This document shows positions 1-11,975 of a stretch of DNA of 64,000 bases, one piece after another. Within the stretch, counting starts at the first letter, position 1, and every line of letters begins with the position of its first letter. The DNA is from Gordius sp. MW1 (taxonomy: Eukaryota; Nematomorpha; Gordioida; Gordea; Gordiidae), in the NCBI GenBank assembly GCA_964036665.1, contig OZ038527.1, positions 21,795,901 through 21,859,900 of the forward strand, read 5' to 3'. The notes under the pieces were generated by a model, which saw nothing but the letters and a program-made list of their open reading frames with translations, was not told the origin of the DNA and ran no database searches. The position numbers were made by a program, and so were the translations under genes.

Positions 1-2323
1 TCCCCATTCAAGCCGCCCTCGAAGCGGTAATTAGAGGGCGAATAATGTCCCCTCTTGGATTAACACGGTTTAGAGGAGAACAGGTAATTTGGTTTCGAAT
101 TTCTATTTGGCCGGCCCCACGCAATGATAATAATTACTATTTCATGTTAAAGCGAATGAAAATATGCCACTGGGAAGAAGTGTGAGTGATAGTTAGTTGA
201 GTTTTTTTTTGATTGATTAAACCCTTTAGCCAGCCAGTGTGCTGGTCAGCGGGCCAGGCAAAAACAATAATGGTTTATGTTAATAAAGAGGTAATGGACG
301 CAACCCGAGTGTATGTCGTGGGAGAGAAGTGAGATTAAAAGTGGCACATACAGGCATGCATGAGCAAGTGTCCATTTTAATTTTTGCTTTAGTTTCGGAG
401 GGGGGGGGGTTGGATTGAGGGAAAATTTAACTACCAGTGGCTCTGTCAGGTTGAAAAAAAAACATAATTTAACTTTCCCATTATTATTACGCATAATTTA
501 TGTAAGTAGTAGCCTCGTGGTTAGCTAACGTTGTTGGAAAAGCCATAACTCTTTATTGCAAAGATTATTCCACCAAAACATCGCGCCAGATAATCAAAGT
601 CAACACCCTTACAAACAAGCTCACCTTCGTGACGGATACACTTTTAATTTGGTTTAGGGTGACGGTAAAAATAGATCTTATTTATTGATTTTTAAATAAA
701 AAAAGAATGGGGAAAAAATAAATAAAGAGTATGTTGTGTGGTGTAGGTAGATAGAGCAACTGACAATTACTAATATTAAAGCCCGCGTCCCAGTGTTTTT
801 AACTTAAATGAACCCAACGGCCACTTTACGATATTAATGTAGGAGATACGGGAGAGAGACCTTACTTTTTTACCGTTGCATCTACCGTGCGGGTTCAAAA
901 AGTCAATAAAACTAATTAATTTTGTAATCAAAAAATGAAAATTGTAGTAGCACATCATAAACCAATACTCAACAACACTTGAACAAAGTAACACCATATC
1001 GCGCAAGGTAGCTGACTTACATAATTATATTTTTCTCCGCCTAGCTGTTACTTTCTCAGCTCTTGCTCTTCGTATTTAGAGGGCATATTTTACCGATATA
1101 TTCAATTAATATGATGCTTGAATTTATTATATTTTGGGGAGAACGCGCTTATACTTAATCACTTTTGGCCAAGGTTTGGGCTATATTCTCCTTTTTAATA
1201 TTCATTAACTCTAAAAATATTTTGGTGTGTATAACAATTTTTTTGCGAATTATATACTTTATAAGAAACATCCCAAAACAACCAAAAAATTCATTACAAC
1301 AAATTTTTTTTTACTAATCAGAATTTAAAATTTAAGTTTTTCAAAATATTTTATTAATCCTAAGTTATAAAATTTCGACAATTATGCATTAGGAAAAATA
1401 TATATATATCGTAATTTTTACATTTCTAACCTATGGGACAATAAGCAGATTTATAAACTAAGTTTAACATTAAATTCCAGTTGACAACAAAAATAATTAT
1501 AATTTGTGTGATAATACCATAATTGAACATTTATGTTTTTGCTGTTGATTCATATTATTGTTTGGTTTCGGATGAAAAAAGACACACCACTTTATTTAAA
1601 ATTTGAAAAACGTGATACACAATACCAAACTAACTCGCTTTTGACAACTTAATTGAGTGAGGTGTGTGTGCCACCTAAAGGATAAAGTAATTTACCGCGG
1701 GAATTAATATTTTTGTAATCTAAAATCGAAAAGAAAATTATTAGTAAATATGTGGCTGTTTGTGCTATTCAATATTTATAAATAATTTCATTTTGTTTTA
1801 TCTCCTCTTTATATATCAAAATTTTCATCAATTTTTCACATTTCCCATACAATGTAAATTATTTATTAAACTTACTAACAAAACATGTTTAGGCAATTTA
1901 GGTCATTAGACGAAAATGCCGGGTGGGCCAGGCGGGATATTAAGCCTAATTTTTTCACCTTGTGAAATTCTTGATTAGATATTATTGCGATTTATAGATT
2001 GACGCTTATTAGCTTTTTTAGCTTGTAGTCTAAGTATAGCTTTCTAATTTGTCAAGCTAAAACGAATAAATTAAACATATTACATGGAATATAAGATCAA
2101 TTTAAGGATATTTGAAATCCCAAATCTTTGTTGGATCACAAATTCTAAAGTTTAATCAAAGCACAAACCCTATTTTTTTAAAATTTAATTAACTATCTAT
2201 TCTTGAAATCATGGTACATAATGGATGGATTGTATCATAATCGAGAAAAATAATCTAAATTATAATTTATCTATACATTAAGCCTTATTAAGAAATTGTT
2301 AAATAACAACAAACTTTTAAGAC
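1..2323. other. No gene recognised
   Basis: AT-rich DNA with short A/T runs and one G run near 400-410. The few open frames are short and match no family I know. The segment around 530-1000 is somewhat less AT-rich, but shows no splice-framed coding pattern I can support. It may be intergenic or part of an intron of a gene lying to the left. Confidence 0.5.
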
Positions 2324-2533
2324 TGTACGGCTGGGTTTTGTTTGGTCGACCTTTGATTTTAGTCGACTAAACATGAATAGACTAAAGGTTTTTTGGTCAA
2401 AACTTTGATCTTTCTATGCGAAACCTTAGGTCATGCGACTAAGAAAAACACTCCAAAAAATATTTGGTTTGTTGATGTTTAGTCGACTAAAACTAAAGGT
2501 CGACCAAACAAAACCCAGCCGTTTTTACAACAC
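2324..2533. repeat. Foldback element, GGCTGGGTTTTG family, copy 1
   Basis: About 210 bp whose two ends are inverted copies of each other. The left arm carries CGGCTGGGTTTTGTTTGGTC and then TAGTCGACTAAAC; the right arm carries GTTTAGTCGACTAAA and ends CAGCCGTTTTTACAACAC. Copies 2 and 3 lie at 3596-3788 and 16111-16306. There is no coding potential and no convincing target duplication, so this is a non-autonomous DNA transposon (MITE) of unassigned superfamily. Confidence 0.75.
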
Positions 2534-2869
2534 ATTTATAGGTATAAATCGAATTTAAGATCAATTGCCACTTTGCTGCAGAGATAAATAGAGTAAATTG
2601 TCACTTTATACCTTATTTTTATAAGTTAGAAATCTATTTAAGTCCAAGGTTGTTTATAGTGGCCTACAGTGAATTTGTGTCAAAGCCACTCAAAACCTGA
2701 ATTCAGCCTGTATAGATCAAAGACAGCTTATATGCTTTTAAAAACTAATTAAGCTTTGTAGTTTGAAACAATAATCGAAATTTAGGAAACCGTCTATATA
2801 TTTGACATAAGGAAATATTATGGTTCGTAAACTAGAGAAAACACACTATTTAAAAATATTACTAAGGTT

Positions 2870-3530
2870 GACAAATGAATTTTGGTCGGCCCGACCCCAA
2901 TCGACTCATTTTTATAAATTATAATGTTTGGCAAATTTTACATCAAATTTTATTTCAATATTTAGTTTACCTTATAAATATACAATGAATAATATTATAA
3001 TATAAAACAAGGATGGGAATGATATGGATGAAGAATCCAATTTATCTTGTTACAATTTAGTAAGATAAATTTGTTTAACATACTATTCAAATTCTAAAAT
3101 AATTATTTTTTAACAGTTAAAAATAAGCTTTGTGAATTATTGCTTTTTTACAAATTTAAATCTACAATATGGTATATATAATATATTAAGAATTAGAATA
3201 AAATTTACATTTTTGGTGAAAAAAATGACTAGACAGGGAGGAGGAGCTGGAGTTTTAAAGATAAATTTTGTACGCTATACGACAGAATATGTTTTATATA
3301 AGGTTAGATTATTTAAAACTTATTTTTTGAATGGTTTCTTAGCTTGGTTCTGCTACAGAAGCGGTTTGGGCCTCAAGGGTTGGCCCATTAGGACCGACTC
3401 GGGCCCCAATCATTTACATTTTTGTCCAAGCCCGGCCTGAAATCCTCTTGGGCCATGCTGGGTTAGATGGGTCTTAGGCCGGGTCGGACTTCGGGGTGCC
3501 CCTCCCGGGCTATTTAAAGCCTAACTCATT
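2870..3530. repeat. Old interspersed repeat with GGCCC-rich end, copy A
   Basis: An AT-rich body carries GC-rich words near both ends (GGTCGGCCCGACCCC near 2884; GGGCC, GGCCC and GGGCTATTTAAAG in 3360-3530). The part near 3010-3060 resembles 10050-10100 (both contain GAAGAATCCA followed by a TGnAACAAT-like stretch), and both blocks contain GGTTGGCCCAT. This looks like two copies of one old, probably hAT-like, element. Boundaries are approximate. Confidence 0.4.
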
Positions 3531-3595
3531 ATTTAGAAGTAAAATATTTTTAAAATTTATTTGTTAAAGAATGCTTTGTCATGTCACTAGCCTAG

Positions 3596-3788
3596 TGTTG
3601 TAGAAACGGCTGGGTTTTGTTTGGTCGACCTTTAGTGCTAGTCGACTAAACATAAATATACCAAAGCTTTGACCAAAAAACCTTTGGTATATTTATGGGG
3701 AAAAACCCAAAAAATGTTTGGTTTGTTTACGTTTAGTTGACTAAAACCAAAGATCGACCAAATAAAACCTAGCCATTTTTGCAACACA
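3596..3788. repeat. Foldback element, GGCTGGGTTTTG family, copy 2
   Basis: The left end reads TGTTGTAGAAACGGCTGGG and continues into the TTTGGTCGACC word. The right end is its inverted, slightly diverged copy, finishing TTTTTGCAACACA. The middle holds a second inverted pair around TATACCAAAG / CTTTGGTATA. Non-coding. Confidence 0.75.
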
Positions 3789-3995
3789 ACAGGCAAACGG
3801 ATTTATATAAAAATTATATAGATTGCTCACTTAGATTGTGAGTAAATTTTTTATATCTCGTTTTAACGGTTATGAAATACAAAACAAGATTAATTGTGTA
3901 CAATGTTTAGGATTTAATGATCTGGGGAATTTGAGGCTTTTATTAATCACTAGCAGGGGAGATTTTATTCAAGATGTAAAAAAATGATATTTATG

Positions 3996-5087
3996 TAGTG
4001 CTGCAAATATTTTTAAAAAAATCAAACGCGTTCAACGTACATTGGCAAAAATCGAACGCGTTCACGTTCACGTTCGTTTTCAAAAAAAGGAACGCGTTCA
4101 CGTTCATGAACGCTTCACGTTAGTTCAAAATTTTATGATAATTTTTTTTAATTTAAAATAAAAAATGTCTTATAGTTTTAACACAATATATTAGCCATGA
4201 TAAAAAGTAATAGTTTTCTGTCGATAATATAAATATAATATAATAGAGCGAACATAAAGATTTTTTATTTATAAAATATCTTATTTATTTACAATAATAA
4301 TTGTTTTTCAAAATTTTCGTCGGATAAGCAGGAAGGCTTGGCAGTTAATACAGCATTAGCTTTACTAAAAACCCGCTCCACACGGGCAGATGAGGGGATT
4401 GGAGTATTGTACTTATTAAACAAATCTTTTAAAGCAGGAAATTTATTAAAAACATTTAATGTTTTGTCCCTCGCTTCAAAAAATTGCGATAAGATATCAT
4501 CCTCCAATCCCTACTTCCTCGCTAAAAATGATATTTCGGAATCGAGAGTTCTTTCCTTATCAATTTTAGAGGTTTCAAACCTTTTTTTCAATAAAACTAA
4601 AAGTTTATTCTTTTCCACATTTATTAATTATTGAATTCGGTCCTTTATATAAAATGAGTGAAAAATATTTATCATAGCCATGGCAATGTCAATTCATCTG
4701 CTGATTTTTAATATTCAGAATCTGAAGATGACGAAGATTTAATAATATGATTGTCCATATTAACCTATAAATTAAAATATAATTTATAATATCAAATTAA
4801 TAAACTTTAATCTTATCTTCACGATATGGTATGTTAAAAGTATTTCGGAATAGGTTATAGAAAAAGGCAAAACAGCTGATTAAATATTATAAGACTTTTT
4901 TGTTACAAAATTGGGATAAACTTTATTTTTTAAATAAATAAAAATAAAAAAGGGTTTTTTAAATTGAACGAACGTTAAATTCGAACGCGTTCATCAAAAA
5001 AAAGAACACGTTTACGTTCAAAGTTCACCAAAAAAAGGAACGTTGATCATTTTTCAAAAAATTTGAACGCGTTCATTCACAACACTA
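3996..5087 (-). mobile_element. Decayed hAT transposon with 8-bp target duplication
   Basis: Perfect 8-bp direct repeats TATTTATG flank it at 3988-3995 and 5088-5095. Short terminal inverted repeats read TAGTGCTGCAAA on the left and end in CAACACTA on the right. Subterminal blocks at both ends are rich in repeats of AACGCGTTCACGTTC, like the repeated transposase-binding words of hAT ends. The interior carries a broken transposase end on the minus strand. An 8-bp duplication, TAGTG termini and a hATC-type fragment together give a firm hAT assignment. A second copy starts at 63766. Confidence 0.85.
4289..4630 (-). pseudogene. hAT transposase C-terminal fragment (hATC dimerisation region)
   Basis: The minus-strand reading contains LFNKYNTPIPSSARVERVFS followed by SDENFEKQLLL and a stop. 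This is the signature of the hATC domain, through which hAT transposases dimerise (pattern NTPIPSSA-x-ERVFS). The frame continues upstream to about 4630 but is broken by an in-frame TAG just before GLEDDILSQFF. The zinc-finger and catalytic DDE parts are missing, so no active enzyme can be made. It lies inside the hAT element 3996-5087. Confidence 0.8.
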
Positions 5088-5172
5088 TATTTATGTGATT
5101 TAAAAAGTGTAAGACATGTTAGCTTTAATTGACCTAATAGTCTTTAAAGTTTGTGATAAAATTATTGAAAGG

Positions 5173-5515
5173 CATGGGCGTACGCAGGTTTTGAATTAGG
5201 GGGGGGGCAGATTAAAATTTTCCTGCAACCAAAAAAAAATCCAAAAATTTTCCTGAGAGCAAAAAAGAAAAAAAAGGTCACGACTACCCAAAAATTTTCA
5301 AAAAAAAGCAACTGCCCTAAATTAGGCAGTGTGGGCAGCCAGACCCCTGCCCCCCCTGACAAATGGGGGGGGGGGCAGGGGGTCCGGCTACCCCCCTCCG
5401 GCTAATTAGGGGGGGGGGCAAAACATAATTTTTTTTTAATTTGTTAGGGTTTTTGTATTGAAAATTTTTTTTTAATCAGGGGGGGGGGCAGCCGCCCCCC
5501 CTGCGTACGCCCATG
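5173..5515. mobile_element. CATGGGCGTA MITE with 8-bp target duplication
   Basis: Begins CATGGGCGTACGCAGG and ends CTGCGTACGCCCATG, flanked by perfect TTGAAAGG duplications at 5165-5172 and 5516-5523. Longer than other copies because the middle repeats the poly-G / poly-C block (near 5338-5415), suggesting an internal duplication or a second copy landing inside. The termini resemble the common hAT end CAGGGGCGTAGCCAG, and the 8-bp duplication agrees. Confidence 0.85.
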
Positions 5516-5892
5516 TTGAAAGGTGAAGTAAGCATAGACTAGATAGACCGCTCATCAATGTTAAATAAGTGTACCATTTTTCCGCAATTTTTAAATATGT
5601 AATATGTCCGCACTCCTTTATTGTAATAATATAAATAACTATGTACAATTGACGGAGAAAATAAATAAATGTAATATCAATCGGATAAGGTGAATGTAGG
5701 ACGATGGCCGGAGCGATTAATCCGTACAACCAATAGGCTAAACTGGATAACGTCTACGGGCAAAAGGAAGGTATTGGATTAAGGGACGTTTGGCTCTTGT
5801 TAGATAATCGCCGCTGGACCCACGTGTCTAAAATGAGAAACAAACATATCCTCCCGCAGGTTAGAAACATAAATATCTCCTCCCGCAGGACT

Positions 5893-7676
5893 AGAGACCT
5901 GCAAAATCAATTTTTAAGGCCCGGCCCGGGCCCGGAATTTAAAATGAGGAAAAAATCAGTCCCGGCACGGGCCCGAATTTTAGCATCTTTAAAAACAAGG
6001 CCCGGGCCCGGCCGAAATTTTTATAAATGCAGAAATTTTATCAAAATCAATTTGGGTAAAATTTTTAATTAAAAAATAAAACACACATATATAAATCGAT
6101 AACGGAACTATTTTGATACAAAAAAACACAGGCATCAAAAATTTCGGCCTTTAAATTTGTTCTCCGGTTTTCATAAATCCGGCCCGCTAACGAAAAACAC
6201 CTCACACTCGAGGCATATGAAGCAGGCGTCGAAAAAACCTTAAAACAAGGGAGCTAAGAGCTAGAAATTGACCACTGTGGTCTTTCCACTACCCCTCTGG
6301 ATTTCGAATCGAATCAAATATTTTTAATATTCGATTTGGATTCGAAAATTTATTTAAAAAAATATTGGATTCGAGAGTCATCGAATATTAAAATAAGGAT
6401 TCAATTCGAAAAAAATTTTAAGATTCGATTTCTATTTGAATATTTTTCAAGTTTTTTTATCACCATGGAAATTGTAAAATCTAATACAATCTCAATCCAT
6501 GGCTCGATGCCAGCTTATTAATTTAATATATTTTAGCATACAACATACTTAATTATTTGGAAATAAACTTCTATTCTATAAAAAAAAAATTTCTAAATAT
6601 CTCTATAAATTAATTTATACAAAGCAAAGATTGAATATAAATATATTAAAGGCGAATCGATATTTTAGTTAGTTTGTGTTTGTTATATAAAAAAATCTTA
6701 CACGATGATTGCAGGTTGCGAATTCGATGATTTATTATGGTCCCAAACATTTTTATTCTATAGTATCAAAATTATTTAATTTAATAAAGTCTCTAATTAA
6801 AAATTTCGCCTATATGGCAGTAATTAGAGTTTAATTATTTAGTTTCGGTACGTAAACGTGTTATCCTGTTTTATTATAAATCTAAAATGTTTATGTATAT
6901 AAATAAAATCTCTGCATATATGATGCATATCAAAATAGATTATTTATAATTTATTGACTTATGTTAAAGTTTAATGGATAAGTACAAAAATAATAATAAA
7001 CATCAAATAATAGTTGACGTAAAATGTTAGCAGAGATATTGGAAAAATTTTTGGAAATTGAACCCCATATTCTATGTAAAGTGCTATTTTTATATTTTGT
7101 GTATGCTTACAAAATTTAAATTTAGTGATCGGGGAAATAACTAACGGAAAGGTGAAAACAACTAAATTATATTCGTCTTGTATATTTAAAATAACTATCA
7201 AGTATAAATAAATTTTCGAATCCCTTTCTAAAGAATGATTTGGATTTTCGAATCTCACCAGGTAAATATTCGATTCGAAATTTAGACCTAAGGATTCGAA
7301 TTTTCGAATCGAATCTCAAATTAAATATTTCCCAGAGGCGTAAGTACTTTCCACCATTACAATATTTCTATTTTTTCTCGTTGATCTTTAACTTTATGTA
7401 GGTGTCAATTTCCTTTACTTTATAAAATTCTTTCTGGATATTTTCAGCTATTAGGAATGGATTTTTGTTGTTTCATACTCAATTGTTTGTATATTAGAAA
7501 AAGCGCAATATGAATGAATCAACAACTTGTAATTAATTAATTTTTTGTAGGCTAATTAGGCTACTTCTTCTAAACTATTCCGAACCGAGCTATAATTTAT
7601 GAATTAGGCCCGGCCCGGCCTGGTCCGGGCTTTTCTGGGCCGGGCCGGGCCTCGGGCCGCCCGTGCAGGTCTCCAC
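5893..7676. mobile_element. Outer hAT-like element carrying a nested one
   Basis: Perfect 8-bp duplications GCAGGACT flank it at 5885-5892 and 7677-7684. The left end reads AGAGACCTGCAAAAT and the right end TGCAGGTCTCCAC, so the ends are inverted copies. Both subterminal regions are strings of GGCCCGGCCCGGGC-type words (5930-6015 and 7607-7660), typical of some hAT non-autonomous elements. The interior is interrupted by a second element at 6290-7346. No coding sequence of its own is visible. Confidence 0.8.
6290..7346. mobile_element. Nested hAT-like element with 8-bp target duplication
   Basis: Inserted in 5893-7676. CTTTCCAC flanks it exactly at 6282-6289 and 7347-7354. The ends are inverted copies (TACCCCTCTGG on the left; CCAGAGGCGTAAGTA on the right), and the subterminal regions contain many TTCGAATC / GATTCGAA words in both orientations. 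Positions 6463-6512 on the plus strand read [17 protein letters not shown]-like, a peptide also found in a decayed minus-strand frame near 59000. It may therefore keep a scrap of a parental coding region. Confidence 0.75.
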
Positions 7677-7684
7677 GCAGGACT

Positions 7685-10600
7685 AACGTGTGTGTACTAA
7701 TTAACAAATTATATAACTGATTATATCATGGTCAAATTCTCGCTATTTAAACCTTGTCGATGCACTTCTCACTTTGCATAAGGGATGCCGACCGTTCGAT
7801 GTACTGCACATCTCCGTGCTTTTTACATATTCGTCTGCTTCTAATTAGTGCCCATTTATTCACATAACTAAATACATTACATTTTATTCACACACCCATT
7901 GCTTTAAACATTATTCCAACCATTCAGTGGCGTAAAGAGGAATGAAAAATTCCCCCCCCCCCCCGATTTTTTATGGAAAAAAATATTTTAGATCTAAAGT
8001 TTATATTTTAGTTCTGCAACGTAACTGACCAAGTTAATTATTTATAATGACTTTCTTTATGTTTTGTACGAGATTTTATAATTTTGATGTTGATATAATA
8101 TTGTTATAAAAATTTTTGGAACCATTAGTTGGCAAGATACAATACGCCATTTCATTTGCATAGGCGCGTAAAAGTTAAGTTAATAAACTACTTAACCACA
8201 GCTACAACAATATGCACAAATAAGGAAAGGCTATAGATTTTAGTAATTTTGGTTAATTAAGATGTTTTTTTAAACTTAATAAAAAAGATTAAACTTGTTA
8301 AATATTAAAAACAACATTTTAAAATATATATCTTTTACACAATTCAGAAAAATAAAAAGTATTGTGAAATGTGAAGACGTGATGCTAAAGCAATAGTGCC
8401 ATCGGCATTTCATTAAATATATTATTTATTAAAATGAAGAAGGTAAATTCACTTTTTCTGCTTGAACAGTGGGGAACACTACTGAAAGACATATGAGATT
8501 ACCAAATTTAAAATGGTGGATTTGTGGTATAGAATACAGTTTTTATCATAAGAAACATATGACATTTGCAATCTATGTAAACTATGGAAGTAAGTCAGTT
8601 TATTATTTTTATAAAAACTTTTGTTATAAAAACAAAGTGTGTGAGATATGATACAAATTATAAAATTGTTCAAATTAAAAACAAATTAATCTGCATTATA
8701 CCATTAGCATTATTTCATTATTATAAGCTTTACAATTAAATATAAAATTCGGGAGTTTCTTTATAGAAGTGGTACATTTGGAATTTTTAAAACTCAACAC
8801 TTTTCTCTAATTATCTAACATAAATGAATGAAGAATATATCAACGTTTTATAATTCTCTTGTTTTCTATATTATGTACATATGAGTGTATATTTTATCAG
8901 GGGCTATCACGATTATTAAAAGTCAAAAAGGCATAGACAAAAATTTTTAACCGATTTTTATAAACTTTTTATCTAAAATGTTCTTGTCTACAATGTTTAA
9001 TTTTTATAGCAGAGTTTCAAAAAAAGACAACTCGTATAATAAGAAAAATGGCAGGGTCAAAATTATATATTTACACATGAATCATATAAAAAAGTCGATT
9101 TTATTTACTATAAAATTTGTAAAAACTTGAAGAAACACGTCGTTTTTAAGTAATTTACAAAATTAAAAAATCTAAAAGGGTTGCTTTAAACTCGAAAATC
9201 GTAATTTCTTTAAAAATTTTGTTATAAGAGTAAACCTAAATATTATTCGTGCCCAATATGCGTCTAATAAAGTAAATAAATTTTAGGGTAAAATGACCCT
9301 AAATGGCAAAATTATTTAAGAGTTTGACCTCAGTAAACATAAAGCCCCGGTCTCCCCTATTATCCCTATAACTCTACATTTTAATAATTTTAATAAAAGT
9401 CGAGTTCGTGAAACACTTCAGATTTCTTTTTACTTTTGTTCGACCTATGATTTAAGTTTTGTTTCAATAAATAAAGCTAAAATTTATGTCATCTCACGAA
9501 AAAGTTTAATTTTCAAAAGTTTTCATCTATTCTTTAATGATCTCTTAATAATTAATTTCTTTTATTAACTTAATGGATGTGAATAAAAACATCATTGAAC
9601 ATCAAAGCATTTTCTATAAGTTAATTAAGTAATATCAAATATAGATACCCATACCAACTACGGTAATCAAACGCGGTTCTTTACAAAGAATCCTTGAGGG
9701 TTTGCGTTTGCCTTTGAAATGGTCTTACACATTCACAACATTGTGATATCGAATTATAGGAATTCTTTAATATATTTAATAATCTTTAAAAATCTATTTA
9801 AACAAGTTTAATGTAGCTCCCATAGCCAAACATGTGATAGATGATAGAGTGGTCGTTTTTAGAGTCCAGTAAAATGGTTTTCGATCGGCCGCCTTATTAG
9901 TCCAAGCCCAATCTGAACCCGGTTTTCCTTTATGACCCGATGAGCTAGCTCACGTCTTAATATTATTTATTAAGCAGCTTTTTGTTAAAAAATTATTTTA
10001 GCTTATAAATTATAATGAAATTGTTTGCTATTCGTAAATGATTTCAAGTAAGGAGAAGTATAGGAAGAAGAATCCATTATATCCTGCAACAATATAATCA
10101 ATCTAATTTTGTAATACAACAAATTCTACATTAAATCTACATTTTAACTAAACGTTAAAATAAATAACTTCATTAGCTACTATATTTTTTATATGTATAT
10201 TATAAAAAAATTGAAAATAAAGTTCTACAGTTTTGAACAAATAATGATCAAGGCTAAAGTTTATGCTTTACAAATCCTATATTTCTTTTAAATAGAGTTA
10301 AGTTGATTACAAAACATAAATTCTTAAAAGGTTGGTTGATAAGGTTTGGTTCTGGTATGGTTGGCCCATCAAGCCTGATTATTTTCTCAATTTTCAGAAA
10401 AAAATATTTCTTTCGACATCAAACAAAAGTTAATAAAATAATTAAGCTCGAGTCGGGCCTGATGTGGCAGCCTAGCCTAAGGCTCAACCCGAATTGAACC
10501 CACAACCCATTTATACAATATGATTTAACTAAACCCAACTCGATATAATACATCTTCGCGCAGCGTACACTATATAGCTTTTACAATTCAGCCCCTCCCC

Positions 10601-11941
10601 CTGTCTATAATAAATTTATTGACCAAAATTGCAGGTTTTATTTTGGTTTATAGATCCATAGTCGCTCCCTATTAAAACTTTAAAAATAAAAGTAAACAAT
10701 TCAAAAGCTTACATATTTTAAACAGTTAAATAAAATTTATTTTTATAAATTGTGATTAATTACGCTACAACTTTAAAAGTTTAAAAATTGAAGCAAGAGA
10801 TAGTCTTCATTCCAAACTTATCCTTGTTTGAAATTACGAATAATAACGATCAAATTTATTTTATATTTATATTGTAGAATAAAAAATAAAATTTGCGTAA
10901 AGGTTTTTAATAAGCTCGGGCTCGCACCGAAAATTAGTAACCCCTCAGGCTAGGATAGGAAAAATTAAAAATTGATGGCGGAACTCGTGCCTAAGTAATT
11001 CTATTTTGCAGGGCTCTTTAGGTGATAATAATACAATTTTGCATTGTTAATAAAAATAATCCGCAGTCGCAAATTTAGTTAGATTTACATCCTATTGACG
11101 CTGGTGTTACGGAACACTAACTACGTCAACGTGGTGTCATTGTGTTACATTGATTCCATACAAAAATTCCAAAATCAGCAAGAACCCCAAACCCCCCTTG
11201 CGTACGCCGATGCCAATAACCCTAAATTTAATATACCCTAGATAAAATAGCTTACCGAACAAATAGGGGTAATTTAAGATAGGCGATTTTTATTGGAGTT
11301 CATTAAGTGCTGGAGATAAACTTAGCCAAATTAGTTTCTAATATAAAGATTGCCCTAGATGGCATATAAATTAGAGTTATTAATATTTGATTCGCGGTTA
11401 CCACCAGTCGTAAATCGGGCCCTCTCTTCATAATATCCAAACAGAAATCGTTTTAAAACCTTATTTCAAAATAGCTTTTAACATATTTGTAGATAAACAT
11501 AGTAATATCACTTTAGGCTGAATCTTTATTAAAGTACAAAAAACATGATGTATACTTGAGTAAAACATATTTTTAATGTATCGATATATATCTGAACGAC
11601 TAAAAAGAAACAAAACATAATCCACTCTATGATCTAAAATAATTTGGACCTGATTTTAAAATCAAAAAATCATTTATTTACTAGTAGTTTGCCTCTTTTA
11701 TTTTAAAAACGATATCGTTGCTGGTTTAAACAGAGTGTAACTTTATTTTATAATTGATAAATAAAGATTACATATCAAAGACAAATATCGCTATAATTTC
11801 AAATCTTCTATTGTAACGTTAATATAAAACTAATTTCGTATCGTAAAATAACAAAATTTGTAAATTTAAGTATAATTTGATGACTTTTGTAAGGCAAAAA
11901 ATGTGCATTGCTAAATAAATTTTTGGCAGAATATACGATTA
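7685..11941. other. No gene recognised; scattered repeat debris
   Basis: Mostly AT-rich DNA. At 7926-7970 a left MITE end (CAGTGGCGTAAAGAGG, then a C run) lacks its right end. At 11185-11210 a right end of the CATGGGCGTA family (CTTGCGTACGCCGATG) lacks its left end. Nothing resembling a host gene was found on either strand. Confidence 0.5.
9850..10500. repeat. Old interspersed repeat, copy B
   Basis: Diverged relative of 2870-3530. GC-rich words appear near both ends (GATCGGCCGCC, CCAAGCCCAATCTGAACCCGG; later GGTTGGCCCATCAAGCC and GAGTCGGGCCTGATG) around an AT-rich body containing GAAGAATCCATTATATCCTG. Boundaries are uncertain and it is non-coding. Confidence 0.35.
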
Positions 11942-11947
11942 TTTATT
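11942..11947 (-). terminator. Polyadenylation signal of the SPATA20 gene
   Basis: The minus strand reads AATAAA 29 bases beyond the TAG stop codon at 11976-11978. This is the canonical cleavage/polyadenylation hexamer at a plausible, rather short, 3'UTR distance. Confidence 0.6.
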
Positions 11948-11975
11948 GATAATGGAATTTTTAAATAGTATTGCA

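Noticed and set aside
246-1006. Minus-strand frames of 76-82 codons
   Set aside because: Composition is low-complexity, there are no family motifs, and no splice-consistent neighbours.
4338-4634. Plus-strand 98-codon frame
   Set aside because: It is the opposite strand of the hAT transposase fragment, which carries the recognisable NTPIPSSA / ERVF motif.
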